Origin: Anaerolineales bacterium UBA2232
GTDB taxonomy: Bacteria; Chloroflexota; Anaerolineae; UBA2200
Length of the DNA: 10,672 nucleotides
Assembly (NCBI GenBank): GCA_002348045.1
Contig: DDYO01000149.1
Span: 47,946 to 58,617, forward strand
Reading direction: 5' to 3'
In this document: in pieces, positions 5,739 to 10,672 of the stretch
Layout of the letters: every line of letters starts with the position of its first letter
How positions within the stretch are numbered: the stretch's first letter is position 1
Position numbers and translations under genes: made by a program
The notes under the pieces: model-generated
What the model was told of the DNA's origin: nothing
What the model saw: only the letters and a program-made list of their open reading frames with translations
Database searches by the model: none

Positions 5739-7249
5739 CTCGCTTGCAGGCGCTGGCGCAGCGCTGTCCGTACGGCTTCATGATCGCTCCACGGGTATTC
5801 GGTGCTGCCGAAACACATTGACTGTTCGTGTCCCTTGCCGGTCACGACCACCAGGTCCCCGCTCTGGGCCCGATGAATTGCCTCGGCGATCGCTTGGCCG
5901 CGATCGGCTATGGCCCAGTACCCATCTCCTTCGCGGCGACCGGCCTTCTGGCAACCCTCCGCCATCTGCCGCATGATCTCATGTACATCCTCGGTACGGG
6001 GGTCTTCCGCCGTTAGAAAGACCATGTCCGCCAGCCTGCCAGCGATTTCGCCCATGAGAGGACGCTTGCCGCGATCCCGCAGGCCTGCGCAGCCAAACAC
6101 CACCAACAAGCGACCATCGCTCATCGTACGTGCAGCCTGCAGAGCTTTCTCCAAGGAATTGGGGGTGTGAGCAAAGTCGACGAGCACATCGAAATCCTGA
6201 CCCAGGTCAACGCGCTCCATGCGGCCCACAACGCCGGTCATGGCCGCGACGCCACGCTGCATGGCTTCCACCTCAACCCCCTGAGAGTATGCGACTGCGA
6301 GTGCTGCCAGGATGTTGTACACACTGAACATGCCCACTAGAGAAGTCGTCACCTTGAACTCATCGTCAGGGGTGATCGCGAGAAACGATGTTCCCCGAGG
6401 CGTCAGGCGAGCTTCGACCGCGGACACGTCGCTTGGCCGCTGCACTCCATACGAGTAGCAGCGCTCGGAAGCAAGGGGTTCGAGATAGTCGTACGAGGAA
6501 TCATCAGCGTTGAGCACAGACACCTTGGGCGTTTCCGGCTTGTGATAGGCACTGTGCAGGTGCTGAAACAATCGAGCTTTGGCCGACCGGTATTCCTCAA
6601 CGGTCCCATGGTAGTCCAGGTGCTCTCGGGTGATGTTGGTCACCACAGCCACGTCGAAATCGCACGCGGTTACCCGATGCTGGGCCAAGCCGTGTGAAGT
6701 CGCCTCAATTACGGCATACTGGCTGCCCGCGGCCACCATGCGTGCCAGGTAATCCTGGACCGTTGGTGCATCGGGCGTAGTCGTGTGCAGCCCGGTATCC
6801 ATCTCATCAAAGCCGATACTCGCGCTCACGGTGCTGATCACGCCCACGCGGTGACCCGCAGCCCGCAGAATCGAGGCGATCAGGTTCACCGTTGTGGTCT
6901 TGCCGTCCGTACCGGTGACGCCGATCACCCGCAACTGGCGGCCAGGGAACCCGTGCCAGGCGGCGCACAGGTATGCCAGCGCAGCCCGGGAGTCCACAAC
7001 CTGCACATACGGAACATCAATATCTATGGATTGTTCGCCCACCACCACTGCCGCACCGCGATTCACTGCATCGGCGATAAAGGCATGGCCATCTCGCTCC
7101 ACGCCGGGGACGGCGATGAACAGGCTGCCCGGTCGCACACGCCGCGAATCCTCGGTGATGGCCGAGACCTCCGGATCAGCCTCCTGGGACTTGGTCGGGC
7201 GCCGAACCGCCTTGGGCAGTGCCTGGAGGAGCTGCGACAGCTTGGTCAA
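5735..7249 (-). CDS. murE: UDP-N-acetylmuramoyl-tripeptide synthetase (MurE)
   Basis: Cytoplasmic Mur ligase that adds the third residue, a diamino acid, to UDP-MurNAc-L-Ala-D-Glu using ATP. Its 504 residues are the normal length. The three domains are marked by the N-terminal EDSRRVRPGSLFIAVPG; the P-loop GTDGKTTT (113-120); HTTTPDAPT and EATSHGL for UDP-substrate binding; NITREHLDYHGT; Lys224 in the carbamylated-lysine position; DFAHTPNSLEKAL; FGCAGLRDRGKRPLMG; and the C-terminal GKGHEQ (471-476) with SDHE. The DNPR signature of meso-diaminopimelate enzymes reads EDPR (415-418), so the residue added may be ornithine, lysine or diaminopimelate. The TTG at 7249 is the first start after an in-frame TGA and has AGGA seven bases upstream. 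It lies 34 bases after the small membrane-protein gene, consistent with one transcript. The stop overlaps the convergent lipoprotein stop. Confidence 0.95.
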   Translation of the reverse strand: MTKLSQLLQALPKAVRRPTKSQEADPEVSAITEDSRRVRPGSLFIAVPGVERDGHAFIADAVNRGAAVVVGEQSIDIDVPYVQVVDSRAALAYLCAAWHGFPGRQLRVIGVTGTDGKTTTVNLIASILRAAGHRVGVISTVSASIGFDEMDTGLHTTTPDAPTVQDYLARMVAAGSQYAVIEATSHGLAQHRVTACDFDVAVVTNITREHLDYHGTVEEYRSAKARLFQHLHSAYHKPETPKVSVLNADDSSYDYLEPLASERCYSYGVQRPSDVSAVEARLTPRGTSFLAITPDDEFKVTTSLVGMFSVYNILAALAVAYSQGVEVEAMQRGVAAMTGVVGRMERVDLGQDFDVLVDFAHTPNSLEKALQAARTMSDGRLLVVFGCAGLRDRGKRPLMGEIAGRLADMVFLTAEDPRTEDVHEIMRQMAEGCQKAGRREGDGYWAIADRGQAIAEAIHRAQSGDLVVVTGKGHEQSMCFGSTEYPWSDHEAVRTALRQRLQAS

Positions 7250-7283
7250 GGCAATGTCCTGTCAACTGTGGCGGTCAACGCGC

Positions 7284-7502
7284 CTAGAACAAACTGGACC
7301 AAACTGCACTGGTGAGCCGGAACCAATCGGTTCCTCCTATGATATTGCAGGCAAGGAACAAAAAGATGATCAGCAGTACGATCCCACAGCCGCACCCCAG
7401 AGGACCGCGGCCGAAACCAATCTGTTTCTGCAGCCAATCAAAGACCGACTTGAGCAGAAACAGCTCCAAGAAACCTTCCAGACATCCCTGACGCCGTGTC
7501 AT
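7284..7502 (-). CDS. Small Cys/Gly-rich one-helix membrane protein, function unknown
   Basis: A 72-residue protein: a basic start (MTRRQG), an amphipathic stretch FLELFLLKSVFDWLQKQ, a glycine/cysteine turn GFGRGPLGCGCG (29-40), one strongly hydrophobic helix IVLLIIFLFLACNII (41-55), then GGTDWFRL and a short tail. Cysteines at 7, 37, 39 and 52 could bind metal or be oxidised, but no known motif is formed. It is judged real because the composition is that of a membrane protein rather than an antisense shadow, nothing lies on the opposite strand, and it sits 34 bases upstream of murE behind a plausible promoter. AGGA lies about ten bases before the ATG at 7502; a TTG at 7508 is an alternative start. 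Its job, perhaps in the cell envelope given the murE link, is inference. Confidence 0.65.
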   Translation of the reverse strand: MTRRQGCLEGFLELFLLKSVFDWLQKQIGFGRGPLGCGCGIVLLIIFLFLACNIIGGTDWFRLTSAVWSSLF

Positions 7503-7545
7503 ATCCAAACCATCCTTTCTTCAGAAACAGTCGCCCGCAAATGCC

Positions 7546-7575
7546 AGTATAGAACAAGGGGCGGCAACGCCCCAA
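7546..7575 (-). promoter_or_regulatory. Candidate promoter for the small membrane protein and murE
   Basis: On the minus strand TTGGGG (7570-7575) and TATACT (7546-7551) are separated by 18 bases. The -10 box is good and the -35 box weak. Transcription would start near 7540, about 38 bases before the ATG at 7502. The spacer contains the hairpin described in the overlapping terminator entry. Confidence 0.45.
7550..7573 (-). terminator. Candidate intrinsic terminator after tatC
   Basis: Read on the minus strand, GGGGCG (7568-7573) pairs perfectly with CGCCCC (7558-7563) across a four-base TTGC loop, and is followed by TTGTTCTA. The stem is short and the T-run broken, so termination may be partial. 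It lies about 150 bases beyond the tatC stop, before the small membrane-protein gene. Confidence 0.4.
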
Positions 7576-7589
7576 ATTGACCTCTCTAG

Positions 7590-7630
7590 ACGAAGTGGCC
7601 CGGTGATAGCGTCACTCCATCCCACTTCGT
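7590..7630. repeat. Nested inverted repeat downstream of tatC
   Basis: ACGAAGTGG (7590-7598) is perfectly repeated in inverse as CCACTTCGT (7622-7630). Inside, GTGA (7603-7606) pairs with TCAC (7612-7615). The result is a two-tier stem-loop in the 222-base gap between tatC and the small membrane-protein gene. No T-run follows on either strand, so it may be an RNA-stabilising 3' structure or a protein-binding palindrome rather than a terminator. The rest of the gap holds the terminator/promoter element and nothing else that I can recognise. Confidence 0.45.
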
Positions 7631-7724
7631 GCAGGGCACCTCCACCTCAGCTCTCGGCAGCCATCGACCAGTTGAGCAGGACGATTTGACGAGGCATGTG
7701 TCATTCTGCTTGGCTCTGGCGGCC

Positions 7725-8423
7725 TCAGGCAAAGCGGCTGACGAACACACCCACTTCGAACAGCACCAGCAGTGGGGCCATGACCAGCAGCATGTTCAGA
7801 GGATCCGCCGTAGGCGTGATCACTGCGGCAACGACAGCGATGATCAGCACAGCATACTTGCGATTCTGCGCCAGCAGGCGCGAATTGACGATGCCCAACT
7901 TGCTAAGGACGAACACAATCAAGGGCAACTGAAAGACCACGCCCAGCCAGAACATCAAGCCGGTGACAAACGACACGTACTCGCCGATGGCCCACGTCGC
8001 CTCGGCAATGTCACTGCCAAAGCTCAGCAGGTACTGCAGCGCCACAGGTAACATGACAAAGTAGGCAAAAGCCGCCCCAAGGACAAACGATACGGTCGCA
8101 CCTGGCACCACAAACAAGAGGTATCGCTTCTCGCCGGGGTGTAAAGCAGGGATTATGAACCGAAGGAGCTGGTAGACGATTAGCGGCATGGCCAGGACGA
8201 CCCCGCTGAGGAGCGCCACGCGCAGGTAGGTAACAAGTCCCTCCTGGGGGCGCAAAAAAACCGGCCGAACGTTGCCAGCCGGCGCAATAAGCCATTTGAG
8301 CAGATCGGTGGTAAAGATCAGGCTGAGAGTTGTCGTCAGCACCAAACCAGCCACGGCTTTGATCAACCGGCCGCGCAGTTCCTCCAGGTGCTCAAAGATC
8401 GTCATCTCCCGGTCTTGGGACAT
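7725..8423 (-). CDS. tatC: Sec-independent protein translocase TatC
   Basis: Core receptor of the twin-arginine export pathway, which moves folded proteins across the cytoplasmic membrane; it binds the RR signal peptide. Its 232 residues from this start contain six hydrophobic helices and the family landmarks: the cytoplasmic N-terminus FEHLEELRGRL (10-20), LRPQEGLVTYLRVAL (57-71), FIIPALHPGEKRY (89-101) with Glu98 in the position of the conserved first-periplasmic/cytoplasmic-loop glutamate, and TPTADPLNM (203-211). The ATG at 8423 puts the conserved HLEELR at the usual distance from the N-terminus but has only a weak GGAT upstream. A GTG at 8483 has a far better GGAGG site and would add 20 residues. 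The gene follows tatA on the same strand and is probably in its operon. Confidence 0.94.
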   Translation of the reverse strand: MSQDREMTIFEHLEELRGRLIKAVAGLVLTTTLSLIFTTDLLKWLIAPAGNVRPVFLRPQEGLVTYLRVALLSGVVLAMPLIVYQLLRFIIPALHPGEKRYLLFVVPGATVSFVLGAAFAYFVMLPVALQYLLSFGSDIAEATWAIGEYVSFVTGLMFWLGVVFQLPLIVFVLSKLGIVNSRLLAQNRKYAVLIIAVVAAVITPTADPLNMLLVMAPLLVLFEVGVFVSRFA

Positions 8424-8536
8424 CACCCGATCCGACTGTAAGAGGCTACCATACCGGGAGTGGCCCGGACCCAGCCGGACCACCGCCCTCCTCCACACCG
8501 CTCCGCACCAATGCTGGCTGAACCATACCTTAACAG

Positions 8537-8713
8537 CTACCCCTTGCCCTCATCTTCGGAGGCCTTTCCCTCGTCGTCGCCAGCCGATGAGCGGCGGAAC
8601 TCCCGGATGGCTTTGCCCAACGCGGCGCCAACCTCGGGCAATCGGCCCACGCCGAATATCACGATCACAATGGCCAGAATGAGCAACAGCTCAGGTACAC
8701 CCACATTCCGCAT
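8537..8713 (-). CDS. tatA: Sec-independent protein translocase TatA (short form)
   Basis: Pore-forming partner of TatC. The 58-residue frame starts at an ATG at 8713, preceded by GAGGAG with nine bases between, and ends in TAG at 8537-8539. It has the complete TatA plan: a short N-terminus with Glu9, one transmembrane helix LLLILAIVIVIFG (9-21 region), the conserved FG hinge (20-21), the amphipathic helix beginning GRLPEVGAALGKAIREFRR (23-41), and an acidic tail (DDEGKASEDEGK). No separate TatB is seen; in many two-component systems TatA does both jobs. The gene is too short to be caught by a 60-residue cutoff. It lies just upstream of tatC on the same strand. Confidence 0.95.
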   Translation of the reverse strand: MRNVGVPELLLILAIVIVIFGVGRLPEVGAALGKAIREFRRSSAGDDEGKASEDEGKG

Positions 8714-8825
8714 CGTGCACCGCTCCTCTCGTTACCCTCGGCTCGCCCAACTGTCCCTGCCACCCGGGTAGCCAGTCCACGCCGTTATCCAGCAAACCAA
8801 CACACCCTGCTCCCACGGCGAATGT

Positions 8826-9638
8826 TCAGTCCAGTACACCATTCAGCATAAAGCGGCGAAGGGCCACAGCAGCGCCATCATCATTCACATGGGGCGCCAC
8901 CCAACTCGCCGCCGCCCGAGCCGCAGGCATGGCATTACCCATGGCTACCCCACAGCCAGCCCACTCCAACATCTCGATATCGTTATCGGCATCGCCAATG
9001 GCCAGGGTCTCCCCTTGGGCCACCCCCAGGTAACGGCACAGCCACGCCATGCCCACCGCCTTCGACACGCCAGGCGCCACCACTTCTGCCCAGCGTTCCG
9101 AGGAGGCGACCACTCGGGCGCGACCGCCCAGGCGTACCGTTAGCCTCTCAATGCTGCGCTGGTTGGCATCAGGGCCGCCATGCAACAGGATGCACTTGTG
9201 GGCCGGTTGATCCAGCACCGACAGGGGATCGTCTATCCCGGTCACCAGCTCTCCATCGCGGCTGAGCACGAAACGTCCTTCCTCGGCCCGATAGTCCAAC
9301 AGTGTTCGCACATCACTCAAAGAGATCCGTGCGTTCACGTGTTCCTCTTCTGCAAAGAGGGCTACGTCCTTCATCACATCCGCCGGAATCGGGTTCTCAA
9401 AAAGCACCTTGCGGGTAGCAAGTTCCACGATAACCCCACCGTTGCAGGTAACCACGGGGGCATTGACTGGCAGCACCGCCAGCCACTCGCTGAACTGCGG
9501 GTAACTCCGTCCGGAACAGATGGTGATGAATTTGCCCGCATCGATAACCGCCTGCAGGGTTTGGGCAACAACGGGGCTGACGGTATGATCCGTCTTGAGC
9601 AGGGTTCCATCAAGATCACAAAAGGCTAACCGAAACAA
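8826..9638 (-). CDS. Cof-type HAD-superfamily phosphatase
   Basis: Predicted cytoplasmic Mg-dependent phosphatase of 270 residues, normal for the Cof/YbiV-type (IIB-cap) group; substrates in this family are often sugar phosphates or flavin/pyridoxal phosphates, and the substrate here cannot be assigned. All four HAD motifs are present: DLDGT (8-12) with nucleophile Asp8 and acid Asp10, ITICSGR (38-44) with Ser42, Lys193 in GVSKAVG, and GDADND (215-220). The TTG at 9638 is preferred: AGGAGT lies six bases upstream and the motif-I spacing fits. An ATG at 9680 is in frame but lies within the likely -10 box, so it would not be on the transcript. The frame continues open far upstream only because it is antisense to comM. 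Divergent from comM; tatA begins 112 bases after its stop. Confidence 0.9.
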   Translation of the reverse strand: MFRLAFCDLDGTLLKTDHTVSPVVAQTLQAVIDAGKFITICSGRSYPQFSEWLAVLPVNAPVVTCNGGVIVELATRKVLFENPIPADVMKDVALFAEEEHVNARISLSDVRTLLDYRAEEGRFVLSRDGELVTGIDDPLSVLDQPAHKCILLHGGPDANQRSIERLTVRLGGRARVVASSERWAEVVAPGVSKAVGMAWLCRYLGVAQGETLAIGDADNDIEMLEWAGCGVAMGNAMPAARAAASWVAPHVNDDGAAVALRRFMLNGVLD

Positions 9639-9644
9639 TCGCTT

Positions 9645-9650
9645 ACTCCT
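9645..9650 (-). promoter_or_regulatory. Ribosome-binding site that decides the HAD phosphatase start
   Basis: AGGAGT on the minus strand ends six bases before the TTG at 9638. No comparable site precedes the upstream ATG at 9680, so the shorter protein is favoured. Confidence 0.65.
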
Positions 9651-9678
9651 TAACAGAGATGGACAGGCAACGTTCTCC

Positions 9679-9705
9679 ATTGTACCATGATGGCGGCGTT
9701 TCCAA
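9679..9705 (-). promoter_or_regulatory. Candidate promoter for the HAD phosphatase
   Basis: On the minus strand TACAAT (9679-9684) has a possible TTGGAA (9700-9705) 15 bases upstream, a short spacing. Transcription would start near 9673, leaving a leader of about 35 bases before the TTG at 9638. Confidence 0.4.
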
Positions 9706-9715
9706 AAGCGTTCGA

Positions 9716-9745
9716 TTAGCGCTCCTGAACGACCAAGGCTATAAT
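9716..9745 (+). promoter_or_regulatory. Candidate promoter for comM
   Basis: A perfect TATAAT (9740-9745) lies 38 bases before the comM start. The best -35 candidate, TTAGCG (9716-9721) with 18 bases between, is weak, so the assignment rests mainly on the -10 box and its position. Confidence 0.45.
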
Positions 9746-9782
9746 CAGGCTTAACGTCCCGCGATTGCTGAGGAGGGCGCGG

Positions 9783-10672
9783 ATGCTGGCCAAGGTCACG
9801 AGCTTTGCCGTCATCGGCTTGGAAGGCGCCGCCATCGAGGTAGAAGTCGACATCTCCCGCGGCCTCTCCAGTTTTACTATCGTCGGCCTGCCCGACACCG
9901 CAGTGCAGGAGTCCCGCGAGCGGGTCCGCGCCGCCATCAAGAACTCGGGCTGCTCCTTTCCCACCCAGCGCATCACCGTCAACCTTGCGCCGGCAGACCT
10001 GCGCAAGGAAGGGCCGGCCTACGATCTCCCCATCGCCGTAGGCATCATGGCCGCCTCGCAGCAAGTCTGGCCGGACTTTGACTCTTCCATGTTCGTCGGC
10101 GAGCTCTCGCTGGATGGAGGCGTGCGCCACACAGTGGGCGTGCTGCCCATGATCAGCGTCGCCCGGGACCAGGGGTTCAAACGCGCCTTTGTCCCTGCCG
10201 TGGACGCTCCTGAGGCTGCCCTGGTGCCCGACATCGAAATCCTCCCCGTGCAGTCTCTGAGCGAGCTCATTGGCCACCTGCAAGGCATGAGTCCCATCGC
10301 CCCCTATGCTTCGGCCTTTGACAACAACTTGCTGGACCAGCCCCGATACGGCACGGACTTTAGCGACGTCAAGGGACAGGAACACGTCAAACGTGCCCTG
10401 GAGGTAGCAGCCGCCGGTGGGCACTGCGTCCTGATGTCGGGCCCGCCGGGGGCAGGCAAGACCCTGTTGGCCCGCGCCCTGCCGTCCATCCTCCCCAAGC
10501 TGTCCATCGATGAGGCCCTGGAGATCACCAAGATCTACTCGGTAGCCGGCCTCGTTCCGTCGGACCAGCCTCTGGTCACCGAGCGGCCTTTCCGCGCGCC
10601 CCACCATACCATCAGCCATGCCGGTCTGGTGGGCGGTGGGCACTGGCCGCGGCCCGGCGAGATCTCCCTGGC
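9783..10672 (+). CDS. comM: ComM/YifB-family Mg-chelatase-like AAA+ ATPase (3' end beyond window)
   Basis: Member of the YifB/ComM family; in naturally transformable bacteria ComM is a hexameric helicase that promotes branch migration during recombination of incoming DNA. The 296 visible codons cover the N-terminal ChlI-like domain ([15 protein letters not shown], then [57 protein letters not shown]) and the start of the AAA+ core: [23 protein letters not shown], Walker A GPPGAGKT (220-227) and [19 protein letters not shown], which is typical of the family. Members have about 500 residues, so some 200 remain outside. The ATG at 9783 has AGGAGG six bases upstream. Divergent from the HAD phosphatase. 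Family is certain; a role in transformation in this organism is inference. Confidence 0.95.
   Translation, partial: MLAKVTSFAVIGLEGAAIEVEVDISRGLSSFTIVGLPDTAVQESRERVRAAIKNSGCSFPTQRITVNLAPADLRKEGPAYDLPIAVGIMAASQQVWPDFDSSMFVGELSLDGGVRHTVGVLPMISVARDQGFKRAFVPAVDAPEAALVPDIEILPVQSLSELIGHLQGMSPIAPYASAFDNNLLDQPRYGTDFSDVKGQEHVKRALEVAAAGGHCVLMSGPPGAGKTLLARALPSILPKLSIDEALEITKIYSVAGLVPSDQPLVTERPFRAPHHTISHAGLVGGGHWPRPGEISL

Noticed and set aside
5750..5764. GCGCTG/CAGCGC inverted repeat near the murE 3' end
   Set aside because: Lies within the murE coding region, has no following T-run, and is what GC-rich Leu/Arg/Gln codons easily produce.
6785..7315. Plus-strand open frames of 176 and 228 codons around 6785-7580
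   Set aside because: Antisense to the 5' half of murE and the small membrane-protein gene; no motif or convincing ribosome-binding site.
9681..10643. Roughly 320-codon open upstream extension of the HAD phosphatase frame on the minus strand
   Set aside because: It is exactly antisense to comM, which has clear family motifs and a strong ribosome-binding site; the translated extension has no recognisable domain and the HAD fold starts at the TTG at 9638.
1..10672. Defence system, biosynthetic cluster, mobile element or CRISPR array
   Set aside because: Every sizeable reading frame supported by motifs is a housekeeping gene or a small unknown; no integrase, transposase, regularly spaced repeat, nuclease/toxin module or retron-like element is visible on either strand.

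Overview
This window reads as chromosomal DNA from a member of the Chloroflexota, most likely an Anaerolineae-like lineage. The basis is protein style: a lipoprotein with a long Pro/Thr-rich linker after the lipid-attachment cysteine, MurE and dephospho-CoA kinase variants with a GTDGKTTT or GLTGNIATGKST P-loop, a MurE lacking the exact meso-diaminopimelate motif, and a moderately high-GC coding style with many TTG/GTG starts. This placement is inference, not a database result. There are no rRNA or tRNA genes, CRISPR arrays, insertion sequences or phage genes. Coding density is high and the longest gap without a gene is about 220 bases.

Layout. Positions 1-1097 (minus) hold the N-terminal three quarters of glycogen synthase (glgA), cut by the window edge. 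Upstream of it on the same strand lie coaE (dephospho-CoA kinase, with a two-helix membrane extension that has its own internal ribosome-binding site) and an ABC-F ATPase, the two joined by an ATGA overlap. A compact divergent promoter region at 4025-4085 drives the ABC-F gene leftward and glutamate formimidoyltransferase (ftcD-like) rightward. A P/T-rich lipoprotein gene follows and overlaps the end of the ftcD-like gene. It meets murE head-on, the two stop codons sharing the palindrome CTAG at 5735-5738.

The minus-strand block 5735-9638 reads, in transcription order: a Cof-type HAD phosphatase, tatA, tatC, a terminator/promoter region, a small Cys/Gly-rich one-helix membrane protein, and murE. 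tatA (58 residues) is short and easily missed. The HAD gene is divergent from comM/yifB (a Mg-chelatase-like AAA+ ATPase), which runs off the right edge. Each of these two genes has a plausible -10 box in their shared 144-base intergenic region.

Functionally this is housekeeping: glycogen synthesis, coenzyme A synthesis, ribosome-associated ABC-F activity, one-carbon/histidine breakdown, cell-wall precursor synthesis, twin-arginine export and DNA processing. I see no multi-gene novel system. The points most worth a second look are small ones: the possible separate membrane miniprotein embedded in the 3' end of coaE, the small membrane protein just upstream of murE, the uncharacterised lipoprotein, and the missing standard start codon of the ftcD-like gene.
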